A model generated the notes under the pieces. The model searched no databases, had not been told where the DNA came from, and saw only the letters and a program-made list of their open reading frames with translations. A stretch of DNA of 64,000 nucleotides, taken from assembly GCA_930367215.1 (NCBI GenBank), contig OV884059.1, forward strand, positions 10,440,945-10,504,944, read 5' to 3'. Both the position numbers and the translations under genes were made by a program. Source of the DNA: Pollenia angustigena. Its lineage: Eukaryota > Arthropoda > Insecta > Diptera > Polleniidae. Each line of letters opens with the position of its first letter. Within the stretch, counting starts at the first letter, position 1. Below, piece by piece: positions 24,188-34,539 of the stretch.

Positions 24188-24466
24188 GACAATTCTGTAC
24201 AAACTCTTCGACATATCGTACAGAGTTCTTTAAAAATTGTTAACGAAAATCTGGTGGTGTCTATTTTGTTTGTAAGTGAGGATGTACAAAATCTTGAACA
24301 ATTTCTTCACATTGATCGGCATATTTCGAACTGCTTGAAAATATATACCACCTATAATGAAAAATACTCAGAGCAGGATGTTTTCATTTCAGCTAACATC
24401 ATTCAAAATAAATATATTCGCTTTAATTTAAACTCGACTATCACATTTATACCATTACTAAAATAA
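24188..24466 (+). CDS. open frame of unknown function just upstream of the DUF4806-like gene
   Basis: An uninterrupted 92-residue frame without an in-frame ATG near its start, ending in TAA at 24464-24466, one base before the ATG of the next gene. In DNA this AT-rich, 93 open codons is longer than chance usually allows, and the composition looks protein-like (QNLEQFLHIDRHISNCLKIY in the middle). I do not recognise a family. It could be a terminal exon of another transcript, a decayed gene, or the translated-looking 5' leader of the downstream gene. Another short frame just upstream (24061-24243, frame 1) overlaps element F and is not supported. Confidence 0.35.
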   Translation, partial: DNSVQTLRHIVQSSLKIVNENLVVSILFVSEDVQNLEQFLHIDRHISNCLKIYTTYNEKYSEQDVFISANIIQNKYIRFNLNSTITFIPLLK

Positions 24467-24467
24467 A

Positions 24468-25386
24468 ATGTCCGAGGAGCAACAAACATCGTTGAAAGGT
24501 AAGTGCAGTTAGAAATTATACTTTTTAGTCTATATTTTAAATACATTTATCACGTAAATATCTAAAAAATTATCAAAAAATAAGTTGGTCAATTTTTGCA
24601 GTATACCAACGATATGTATGTAATGATTATTTTTTAACGAGAACAAATGCCCTACTTTTCCAACAGATTTATTACAAACTGTAATAGAAGAAAACAAGAT
24701 GCTAAGAGAAGAAAACAAGAAAATGTATACTCATTTTGCTGCCGAGTTTATTGCTCTGAAGAAAAGTGTCGAAGAAGCTTTAAAAATAATGAAAAAACCA
24801 AATGAGATATCCTTACTAAGTAGTTTGCCGTTCAAATCAGTCTTGGATGTTTTGAAATTTGACAAGGAACTCGCAAAAAATGAAGATATCAAATTTGAAC
24901 TGGTACGCTATTAGTCCTTAATTTAAAATGAAAAAATGCAAATAGAAAACAGAAACTAAACAACATCTTATTTTTCATTTTACTTTGGTTTCATTTTAGA
25001 TATCGAGATATAAAAAACAACCTTGCAACGATCTTCGTAAATTTGTATTTGAAAATTTAAAATTAATTTTTGGCGATGATGTAACTTCTTCAAAATTTTC
25101 ATGGACAAATGCTAATGAAAATATTAGTGTACGACACTTAACCGTCATAAAAATCCTTACAGGTAATAATTTTTAAAAATTTTAAATACAATTTCTTTGT
25201 TACATATTTTTTATTTTTACTTATTTAGATGTGAGTGTAAATAGTATACCCCAAACAAATTATCAAGATGTTGAGCGGCTTATTAAAAAATATTTTAGTA
25301 TGACTAAAGACCGAGTCAATAAAACCAACAGAAGACTTGCAGCTGCAAATGAGCAAATTAATGATAAAGAAAATAATACCAAATAA
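24468..25386 (+). CDS. DUF4806-like coiled-coil protein, four exons
   Basis: Exons 24468-24498, 24667-24902, 25000-25162 and 25229-25386 join in phase to 588 nt, about 195 residues. All three introns (168, 97, 66 bp) have GT/AG ends with pyrimidine-rich acceptors. The start is ATG in context taaaATGtcc. Residues 11-50 form a charged, leucine-spaced coiled coil (KMLREENKKM). Residues 62-145 resemble DUF4806: L-P-F-K-S near 64, a K/E-rich helix, then KFSW near 121-124 and a hydrophobic end near 140. The C-terminus is basic and charged. AATAAA overlaps the stop and a long T run follows at 25437. Function of DUF4806 proteins is unknown; some occur in repeat-rich arthropod DNA, so host gene versus transposon cargo is open. 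No frameshift or stop is seen, unlike every other coding fragment here. Confidence 0.82.
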
Positions 25387-25435
25387 AATAAAAAAAAGGA
25401 TTAAAATTAAAGAAATTCAAACTATAAATTTTACG

Positions 25436-25436
<1 letters not shown>

Positions 25437-25464
<28 letters not shown>
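25437..25464. repeat. long poly-T run
   Basis: An uninterrupted T run of about 27 bases, 50 bp downstream of the gene's stop codon. Confidence 0.8.
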
Positions 25465-25466
<2 letters not shown>

Positions 25467-25519
25467 TTTTTCTATTCAGGCAATTAAACACGTTTCAATT
25501 CATATAAAAATTGTTTTCG

Positions 25520-26040
25520 TATAGACAAAAATCTGATTTATTCAGTCTGAAAATGTTGAAGATTTAATGTCAGATTTCTGTCAGACTTTTCTACGATAAA
25601 TCGTCAAAAGTTTCAGAGTTTTCAACGATTTTTGTCTAGATTTCTTCCACAAATCTGCACGATTTGTCGGCAATCATTTCAGAAATAAAAACGATTTATT
25701 GTCAGATTTCTGGCATATATCTGTACAAACTGTCCCAAAAAGTATGCGAATTTTAAACGCCTACAAGTACGATTTCTGTCAGACATCGATTGGAAATATC
25801 GGGAGGAAGTCCAGAATTTCCCTAGGAAATAACATCAGACATCGTTCAGATATCAGACAGATCTATCTGTGAAGTTAAGGGAATTTCCCCCGACAATTCT
25901 TACAGAACTCGTGTCAACCACTTCATATATTTTTCGTGTCGATTTCTAGACGAAATCAGTCCCGAAATCGGCAACTTGGGCAGAAAGTCGTTATGAACTC
26001 TGAACGATTTCGTTGCATTTGGTTTGCTGGGCGGTGGCAG
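25520..26040. repeat. block with iterated CAGATTTCTGTCAGA / ACGATTT words
   Basis: CAGATTTCTG, TCTGTCAGAC, ACGATTT and their complements recur roughly every 30-60 bp in both orientations. Looks like an inverted-repeat element with a private word; the right limit may be near TTTGCTGGGCGG at 26021-26034. No clear termini or target duplication. Confidence 0.45.
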
Positions 26041-26103
26041 CAATACCACAACAAAAGAAGAGTGGATTTTTTTCTCTCTAAAGTAGCTGAGTCATAGCGT
26101 GAC

Positions 26104-26302
26104 CAAGGCGAATTGACTAGAAGGTGGGATCAAGTCAACATGTGGTGTTTTTTTTTCGGTGGTCGACATGTCATAGTTTGTATACAAACTGGTTTTTTAT
26201 GTAAACAAACCTGTTTTTTGTTACTAGCAATATTTTTGACAACCAGACCACAGAAGCATTGTAGTTGTAGAGTTAACCTCACCTTCTAGTCAATTCGCCT
26301 TG
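26104..26302. mobile_element. CAAGGCGAATT MITE #2
   Basis: 199 bp with 23-bp perfect inverted ends (CAAGGCGAATTGACTAGAAG..), bounded by a perfect 8-bp duplication AGCGTGAC (26096-26103, 26303-26310). Confidence 0.93.
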
Positions 26303-26310
26303 AGCGTGAC

Positions 26311-27809
26311 ATTGACAACAGATTTTGCAGAAATATTTTTTTTAATGAGTGATGGAATTTTGTCTGATTTTCGTGTAAATGAATCGTACGACTGTGAATG
26401 ACACTGAATTCTACCCTTTTTAGTTTTAGAATCATTCATTTCTGAGCAAATCATTTGTCCAATTCACAAGCTCTGTCGTATGGCTTATCGTTAAAAAAAA
26501 AAAATAGGGTATTTGTTAAAGCACTAGTGAATAGACAAATTTGTTGCCTCGTTACATTGTCGTCGTATTGCTAAATGTCAAAAATGAAAAAATAGCCAAT
26601 TCACTTTGAGTAAACTACATATTTAAGAAGATTGAAATTTTCAACTTATTATGTATAAAAAATATGAAAAATAACATTAAAAAATCGAGTTTATTAAGCT
26701 TTTAATAGTTAAATTTTTTCCTTCACTCTTGGTTTTTATTTATTTCTTCTTCTTTATGAAAATGTGCCATTCACATTGTTTGATACCATTAAATTAAGCC
26801 AGGTATGGGAGTTTTAATTTGAGATGAAGTAGTAGTGAGAATTAATTGATACGCAATTTTAATTAAAAATAGTTAAAAACATATATTAAAATTAAATAAA
26901 CATATATTAATCATTTAGAAGAATTAACTAAAAAGGTTTTTACAAATTCACTAAACAAATCAAACATTTTCAGGCCTGGCATAAAACCAACAAATTTTTC
27001 GAAAATGGCCAACAACAAGAATACAATTTTGTATAATTAGACGATTAGACAACGAATGCGACATTAATGCGAGCTTGTGAATTGGATTATTGTTAAACCA
27101 AAACAAACTGGTTCGAACTGTCAAAGTCAGCAGGCTTTTCGCTGACACTTGTAGTCGATTCGTCTTGTTTCCAACCAAATTGATCTTTAAATTTAAAAAT
27201 ACCTTTAAAAAAAGTTTAACGTCATTAAAACTGCAACAAACACAAAAATAATCCCATAATTTCATATGCGTTAATTCACTTTGCTTTCTCTTCCACACAA
27301 TGCATTTTTTCATACACTTCTATAATTATTTTTGTGTATTGATAAACACCTTCTGTTACTTCCCATAAGGGTGGCCATTTAAATTAAAACAAAAAAACGG
27401 ATTTAAAGTCAGAGTTGGAAAAGCGTGATATGTATTTTAATATTAACAAAACTATGTTTAATTGTTTTTTTTTCGCTTATTTAACGTCGATTTAGCCATG
27501 TCCTCTGATGATATCATGCTAACTTTCAAACAACTCTAAAGAAAAGAAGATACTGGTGACAAATTGTTTCTGGTTCTTAGTCCCCGTTCATATTATGAAA
27601 CATTTGCTGCGAAACATTTGAGTTTGAGTAGTTTGTTTCATGTGCAAGTAGTTTTTGTGAGTTTGTTATTGAAAGAAAGAGATAATGCATAAAAAATGAT
27701 TAAATGATGCAAGACAAAAGTTTTTTTTGTATGGACACAAATGCAGTTTCAAAAGAGAATTAAAGAAAGTTTCTTCAGCATATGTTTCATAATATGGACG
27801 AGGAAATAA
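26311..27809. other. non-coding AT-rich stretch
   Basis: A minus-strand frame at 26960-27313 (117 codons) is open but has no recognisable domain or start context; left unannotated. No repeat structure that I can bound. Confidence 0.4.
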
Positions 27810-28026
27810 GCAGTTTCGGATTGAAATTATGAATCAAAATGTGGAACAACCACCCTAAAAAATGATATTTTTTAGTGGCGGAATGCACTTATTGATATTA
27901 AAATTTAAACAAGTTCATACCACCAAATTTCGTGAAGATTGGTCCAAATTTACCATAGGCCCCATATAAGGCCCACTCTCAAAAAACACTTTCATACGAC
28001 TTAAACTGTAACGAATAATCCTATTG

Positions 28027-29508
28027 AGTTAAAACACGTCAAACCATCACGAAAAAAATGGCATTTTCGGCATCAGCACCTTCGATTTGAATGAAATTCG
28101 ACACAAATGTTATATGTAATTGGACTTTAACAAAACATAAATTTCAGACCCCACATTATTTCGGCATCCGAAATATGACGTCATAAAAGATGAGAAAAAT
28201 GTGAAAAAAACTCAAAAGTCTCCTTACAAAAGGGGATAGAACTCTTGAACTACGCAAGATAATTTAGTTTTATTGGTATCGTTTTAAAGGTGAAAGTGCA
28301 CCCTTTAAAATGATATGCATATTGTGTTTTTCTAAGAAAAGGTCAAAGCTCAATTATTGGGGTCTTGAGTTCAAAGCTCTTAATCTAGAAAAGTATATTT
28401 TTTAAAATTCTTAAAAAAATATATGTTAAGTATTATACCCTCTTCAACATTTGCAGAAAATTTAAAGGTGGAGACTCGATTGGTGTCAGAGTTATATACC
28501 AGAACGTGATTCTAAGTATGTTTTGTGTTCAAAAATCCCTTGTTGTTGCTGTATTTTAATTATTTTTTTCAGTATATCTGGAGAACGGCAAGAGCCAAAG
28601 TTTCCAAATTTAGTACACAAATTTTAGGTATCAATACCCACCATCCCACAAAATGTGGTCGGGATTGGAGAAGTGGGCGTGGTACCTCCCGTACAAAAAA
28701 TATCAAAAAATTTTTGTATCTGAACCGATTTTTTCGAGTTTTTCAGAGAATATTTCCTACTAAAGATTTCCGATCTTCTGATATATACGGCGTAACCATA
28801 GATCATATGACAGTCCAAAGATTTAGGTTTTTATAAAATTTTTGATATTTCTTGTACGGGAGGTACCACGCCCACTTTTCCAATCCCGACCACATTTTGT
28901 GGGATAGTGGGTATTGATACCTAAAATTTGTGTACTAAATTTGGAAACTTTGGCTCTTGCCGTTCTCCAGATATACTGAAAAAAATAATTAAAATACAAC
29001 AACAAGGGATTTTTGAACACAAAACATACTTAGAATCACCTTCTGGTATATAACTCTGACACCAATCGAGTCTCCACCTTTAAATTTTCTGCAAATGTTG
29101 AAGAGGGTATAATACTTAACATATATTTTTTTAAGAATTTTAAAAAATATACTTTTCTAGATATGGAGCTTTGAACTCAAGACCCCAATAATTGAGCTTT
29201 GACCTTTTCTTAGAAAAACACAATATGCATATCATTTTAAAGGGTACACTTTCACCTTTAAAACGATACCAATAAAACTAAATTATCTTGCGTAGTTCAA
29301 GAGTTCTATCCCCTTTTGTAAGGAGACTTTTGAGTTTTTTTCACATTTTTCTCATCTTTTATGACGTCATATTTCGGAAGCCGAAAGAATCTGGGGTCTG
29401 AAAATTTATGTTTTGCTAAAGTCCAATAACATTTAACATTTGTGTTGAATTTCATTCAAATCGGAGGTGATGATGCCGAACGACTTAACGGTTTGACATG
29501 GATTCACT
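28027..29508. mobile_element. 1.5-kb foldback with about 680-bp arms
   Basis: Arms 28027-28717 and 28838-29508 are near-identical inverted copies separated by about 120 bp. Outer ends AGTTAAAACACGTCAAACC and GGTTTGACATGGATTCACT pair; CTATTG flanks both sides (28021-28026, 29509-29514) as a possible 6-bp duplication. The mirrored frames at 28525-28836 (+) and 28823-29020 (-) are the same arm text and not a gene. A single-armed relative lies at about 50640-50960. Confidence 0.8.
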
Positions 29509-29680
29509 CTATTGTAATAAATTTTGGTCAGGCATAGTTTTATAAGACTGGAAACCACACTGTCAACTTTGGTGAGTATCGTCCCATAATTTACCATAGC
29601 CCATATAAAGCCTACTTCGGATATGTTCTCGTAAGGGGGAGGGTATCATAGATTCGGCATAGCCGAATATAACACTCTTA

Positions 29681-29865
29681 CACAGAAAAAAATTAATTTA
29701 GCAGCGACTGAACTCTGAATTGTAAAAAACTGAACGCACATTCAACGTAAAACTGAACGTTTTATTTGGTTTTTTACTACGGACGTTCAAGGTGCAAAAA
29801 ACCCTAATATATATTCAGGAAAACTGAACATTTGATCAGTTTTTAACTACGTTATTTTTTCTGTG
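29681..29865. mobile_element. TA-TSD MITE, CACAGAAAAA group #2
   Basis: CACAGAAAAAAATTA at the left, TATTTTTTCTGTG at the right, TA on both sides. Interior word AACTGAACG / CGTTCA repeated. The insertion splits the conserved 'cactcttacttgtt' end of a family-1 repeat exactly at its TA; the uninterrupted text is visible at 51350-51363. Confidence 0.88.
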
Positions 29866-30031
29866 TACTTGTTTATTTATTCTTGGTACAATTTCAGGAA
29901 TAGTCAAAGGGGGATGATTGATTTAAACTTATACAAAAGGTTAGTTGAAAAAAATTTTAAAAATTTTAAACGAAATGTAAATGGCCCGAAATTGTTAAAA
30001 TTGATAAAAGGTTGAAAGGCTGAATGTTATA

Positions 30032-30710
30032 TTCACCCCTATCGTGAAAAATTGTTCCCTCGTAATTTTTCCACTTTTCACATATTTGCGATCATGAACA
30101 ACTCCCATGAAAAAATGTAATCCAAAGGAGAATAATAACGTGAAAAAATGTTCACGGGAAAAAATTCCCCTTATCGTGAAAAATTTTTTCCCTCGTAATT
30201 TGTTCACATTTCCCTTAGATTTTCTCACTTTATTTTTGCTAGGGAACAGAACATGTATGTAAGAAGCTCCTCCTATAAATCGAATATTAAGGGTTAATAA
30301 AGTCAAAAAGTTATAAACCGATATATTGCTCAACAAAATGCAAAACAACAGGTCGATTGCTTGCGGATTTGTAAAGCATTCGATTGACTTGGTGGCAGAA
30401 TTTTGGAAAATATTTTACAACATTAAATTTAAAAAGTGCAAAAAACTAACGTTGTAACCAAACTATCCCTCCAATACTAAATATTTTGCGTTATTATTTT
30501 ATCTTTTCTTTAAAATATATACTTGTATATTTTTTAACAAAAATTTCATTGATTTTTAATTTTCTTAATCTTTCTTCTTTTTTTGCATTCACTGGAACTG
30601 ATAGCGTGAAAATTTTTTCACATGAGATTCACGATTGCTTTTTTCCCTTAGAGGGGAATGAAAATTTCATGGGAACGAAAATTCCACTTGTTATTCACGA
30701 TAGGGGTGAT
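30032..30710. mobile_element. TA-TSD element, TCACCCCTATCGTGAA termini
   Basis: TTCACCCCTATCGTGAA at the left is mirrored by TTCACGATAGGGGTGAT at the right, TA on both sides (30030-30031, 30711-30712). The word TCGTGAAAAATT with TTTTCCCTCGTAAT is repeated in the left subterminal region; GTGAAAATTTTTTCAC occurs at the right. The mirrored frames 29995-30348 (-) and 30486-30740 (+) are by-products. Confidence 0.8.
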
Positions 30711-31328
30711 TATGTACTCAAATTCCCATACCTGCTTTAAACGATACTATATTCTTTTCGTTAATTCACTCTCTTTTTTTTTTTCTCCGGTTAAATTTAT
30801 AAAAACAATGGTTTAATTATAAGGTAATTAACACTTTAAATAAACACAGCCGTAATTAGACTATAATTTAAAAAAAAAAAAACAATTAAAATTATAAAAA
30901 AATAACAGCAAAAACAGAGACTAGGAAATATTAAATTACCATACCGCGATGAAGAGACCACTAACGAAACTTATTAGAGCATTGATTTTAAGCCAAAAAT
31001 ACACAAACACACACACACATACTCCTGAGCATAAAAATATGTTACACAAAACAAGTTATCAAGTAAAATAACAAAAACAACTGTTAAAGGGAAATACATA
31101 TTGACAATTGAGCCTTTTAATGGGTTATCAAGTCAAAAATAACTACATATTGTTTTTAGACTGATATTTTTTCAGTCAAAAATAAAAGTAAACATTTGAC
31201 TGATATTTTTCAGTGAAAAATACAAGTTAACATTTGACTACTGGATTCAATAAAGCATTTCTAAAGCGGTTTTTAAGCTTTAACAATTTCTTTAAGGAAC
31301 AAAGAAAAAAAAGAGAACAAGCTAGAGT
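30711..31328. other. AT-rich non-coding stretch
   Basis: Contains a two-copy short tandem repeat near 31158-31240 (GACTGATATTTTTCAGT with AAGTAAACATTTGAC). Nothing else recognised. Confidence 0.5.
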
Positions 31329-32873
31329 GCTATATTCGGCTGTGCCGAATCTTTGATACCCTCCACCGACAGTGCGAATGTTTAAGGAGTAATATTTGTA
31401 TGATGTTATTATAATCTTAAACTGTGACGATTTGTTATTAATTATGGTTTAAGCCAACCAAACTGTTTTCCTGTAGAAGGGTTTATATGGGGCCTAGGGT
31501 AAATTATGGACCTATCATCACAAATTTCACAGCGTCATTTCTAGTCCTTTAAAACTGTGACGTACCAATTTCTGTTATGATAGCATTATTAATTATGGTT
31601 TTAGGTGTACTAAACTGTTTTCCGCGAGTAGGGTTTCTATGGGGCCTAGAGTAAATTATGTACCGATCTTCACGAAATTTCACAGTATCATTTATAGTCC
31701 TATAAAACTGTGACGAGCCAAAATTTGTTATGATTGCATTATTTTTTACGGTTTTAGGCGTACTAAACTGTTTTCCGGTAGTAGGGTTTATATGGAGCCC
31801 AAGGTAAATTATGGACCGATCGTCACGAAATTTCACAGTGTTTTGTCCTAAAAAACTGTGACGTACCAAATTTTGTTACGCTAGCGTTATTTTTTACGGT
31901 TTTAGGCGTACTAAACTGTTTTCCGGGAGTAGGGTTTATATGGGGCCCAGGGTAAATTATGGACCGATCTTCACGAAATTACACAGTTTTATTTCTTGTC
32001 TTATAAAACTTTGATGTACCAAATTTTGTTATGATAGCATTATTTTTTACGGATTTAGGCGTACTAAACTGTTTTCCGGGAGTAGGGTTTATATGGGGCC
32101 CAGGGTAAATTATGGACCGATCTTCACGAAATAACACAATTTTATTTCTTGTCCAATAAAACTTTGATGTTCCAAATTTTGTTATGATAGCATTATTTTT
32201 TACGTTTTTAGGCGTACTAAGTTGTTTTCCGGAAGTAGCTTTTATATGGGGCCTATGGTAAGTTATGGACCGATCTTCACGAAACTTAACAGTTTAATTT
32301 CTAGTCCTATGTAACTGTGACTTGCCAAAATTTGTAATGATAGCATTGTTAGTTAGGGTTTTAGGCTTAATATACTGTTTTCCGGGAGAAGGGCTTATAT
32401 GGGGCCTAGGGTAAATTATTGACGGATCTTCACGAAATTTCACAGCGTGATTTCCAGTTGAATAAAACGAATTGCTGCGAAATCTTATATCATTCTGTGC
32501 ATTTTTCCACCATTTATGTTAGGTTTTGTAACAAAATTATCAATTTTTTTTAGGTGGTGGTTCCACATTTTGATTCATAGCTCAGATCCTATTGAACCGA
32601 TTTTGCTGAATTTCAATCCCAAACTGCTTAGGATAACTACAAGCAATTTGACACCAAGTTTGTTGATTTCTTTTGAGTTTTTCGAAAGTGAGCGTGTTTT
32701 CAACAGACGGACAGACGGACAGACAGACGGACATGGCTAAATCGACTTCAAATTACTCAAGGACCCAGAATATATATACTTTATAGGGTCTGAGATGAAT
32801 AGTAAAAAAGTTTCACACGGAATGACAAACTGAATATACCCTCTTCACAACTAATTGTGGTGGAGGGTATAAA
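31329..32873 (-). repeat. fly dispersed repeat family 1, full-looking copy
   Basis: On the minus strand: start 'tataccctccaccacaatta', 'tttgtcattccgtgtgaaac', 'tatatattctgggtccttga', a CTGT/CCGT-rich stretch, then the minisatellite block, and the end hairpin 'ttcggcacagccgaat' with 'agcactct'. Most complete copy in the window. Confidence 0.8.
31420..32490. repeat. 152-bp minisatellite, seven units
   Basis: The marker AAACTGTTTTCC falls at about 31459, 31612, 31764, 31912, 32064, 32217 and 32371, spacings 148-154 bp. Each unit carries 'ttatatggggcc', 'ggtaaattatggaccgat', 'cttcacgaaatt' and 'actgtgacgtaccaa'. Element A has about four units of the same kind. The frame 31549-31869 (-) arises from the repeat. 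Confidence 0.88.
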
Positions 32874-32880
32874 AAGTCTT

Positions 32881-33483
32881 TTAGAAACACAACGTTGTTT
32901 TTTTTTTTCTTTAATAAAAAATATAACTGACCTTTGATCCAGAATTTATTTTGAGCCAACCTTGTGAAGCAAGACAACTCTCATTCATTGACACTCAAAC
33001 AAACGAAAAAAGAAAAGATCACATGTTTTAAAGAATTTAAGGCGCCTACAACTTCTCTTATCTTTTTTCTTGAGCAAAAATAAAAACATGAATATAACGT
33101 GATTTCCGGTTAAAGCATTGAGAATAGACAAAGTCAATGAATGACTTTTTTTTTGTTTTAAAGTACATATTAAAATTGGAGAAAAGGCAACGAAATAAAT
33201 TTAAACAAATACCTATTAAATAAAAATGAGACAAAATGTCTGGTGCTGTTTGAAAAAAAAAACTGTTTATATGAAAATAGTTAATTAAATTGCAAGTTAA
33301 AAAAATATAGAGAAATTAATTAAAGGCAATTAAAATAATGGTACAAAATTAAATTTTAAATTATTTTTGCGGCAGTTTTTTAAATAAAATGAAACTTTTT
33401 TTTTTACAAAATTATACCTAAACAATAGTTTTGCTTTTTAATTTTTAACTGTTTTATTCTCATTAAAAAATATTCATTTGATA

Positions 33484-33509
<26 letters not shown>
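32881..33509. other. AT-rich non-coding stretch
   Basis: Homopolymer-rich with a long T run at about 33488-33510. No gene seen. Confidence 0.5.
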
Positions 33510-33514
<5 letters not shown>

Positions 33515-34345
33515 CAAACTGGCGATTTTTTCTTTAAAACGTACTTTTGTTAAAAATTTATATCTTAAATTTAGATAAAATTTTAAATAACTTTTCCGTT
33601 TAAATTTTTTTTAACTACATTGTAAACATTAATTTGATTTAAGCGTTTTTTTTTTTATTAAAAAATCTAACTAGCGATTTCTTTAAAAAAAAAACTTTTT
33701 TAATACAATGTTATGTTTTAACATTATGAACAATTTTCAAGAAGCATTCATTTAATTTTGGATTTAAAAAAAACAAACCAGCGATTTTCTTAAATTAGTG
33801 CTTTTTTTCAAGAGAATGTGGATTTTTAGACATAAAATTAATTATAAACCACAAGTCGTTTCTAAAAAAATCTTCATGAAGGTATTGAGTATAAAATATT
33901 TGACGCTTCTTTTTTTATCAATTTTCGCGATTTTTTCCCAACTTGAGCTTTTTGCAGGGAAAATACGTTTCAAATAAAAACCATATTAAAACTAATTTTT
34001 AGGATTTAAGCATAAAATTTGGAACCTTAAAACGTTTGTTAAAATTGTAGTTTTAGTGATTTCTATTTCAAATTAGAGCTTTTTTTTTTTGAAAATGTAG
34101 ATATTCTTTTTTTTTTGTAAATAAAAATTCAAAGCAAGCGAATTTATTAATTTCGTTGAATCATAAACCTGTTGAAGATTTGTGTTTTAATTAGTGATTT
34201 TTCAAAAAAAAAATTTTTTTTGTTTAATATGAAAAAGGTTTTTGACGTTTTTTTTTTTAATTTTTGATTTTTACTGAGAAAAGTAATTTTTTTTTAATTA
34301 ATTTTTTTTATGTTTAACTAGTGATTTTTTTTTTTAAATAATAAG
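33510..34345. repeat. degenerate tandem repeat around AGCGATTT
   Basis: A word (ACT/AACC)AGCGATTT followed some 20-40 bp later by AGCTTTTTT or ACTTTTTT recurs about seven times (near 33517, 33671, 33778, 33925, 34056, 34192, 34318) at about 110-155-bp steps. Heavily decayed. No open frame. Confidence 0.5.
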
Positions 34346-34375
34346 ATCTAAGGGGATTGTGTGATTAAGCTTTGC

Positions 34376-34432
34376 TGGGTAGCGTGTCACTGCAACATCA
34401 CCGCCACCTAAATGGCCGATTACACTGTGCAA
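34376..34432 (+). pseudogene. LINE RNase H fragment
   Basis: Reads WVACHCNITAT, stop, MADYTVQ. This matches the RNase H signature W-V-P-G-H-x-N-I-x-x-N-x-x-A-D of jockey/R1-type LINEs, with P and G replaced and a stop where Gly/Asn-Cys is expected. The C-terminal piece at 35315 is probably from the same copy. Confidence 0.65.
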
Positions 34433-34539
34433 CAAAAAAAAAACAGCCTCAACACTTGCAACGCGAAATGAAAGAGACTACTAGTAGAGCAAATCTGCCA
34501 AAGGGTTTTAAAAAGTTAGCTCGGGCTCCCGAAATATGA

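Larger units (their letters stand above)
27810..29880 (+). repeat. fly dispersed repeat family 1, carrying two insertions
   Basis: Reads 'gtggaacaaccacc', 'ggtccaaatttaccataggc', then is broken by a 1.48-kb foldback (28027-29508), resumes with 'gtcccataatttaccatagc', and ends in a 'ttcggcatagccgaat' hairpin and 'cactctta', where a 185-bp TA element (29681-29865) separates it from 'cttgttt'. 5' truncated. Confidence 0.75.

Noticed and set aside
24061..24243. 60-codon frame with a non-ATG start
   Set aside because: Its first third is the end of element F, so the frame is created by the insertion.
26960..27313. 117-codon minus-strand frame
   Set aside because: No recognisable domain, no splice partners, composition like chance AT-rich frames.
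28525..29020. Two similar frames on opposite strands, like a conserved gene pair
   Set aside because: They are the same sequence in the two arms of a foldback; no domain, and they come from a non-coding dispersed repeat.
29995..30740. 117- and 84-codon frames in opposite directions
   Set aside because: By-products of the inverted ends of the element at 30032-30710.
31549..31869. 106-codon frame with internal repeats
   Set aside because: The protein repeat is just the 152-bp minisatellite read in one frame.
31420..32490. Regular repeats suggesting a CRISPR array
   Set aside because: Units are 152 bp, homologous along their full length, with no repeat/spacer pattern, and the genome is eukaryotic.
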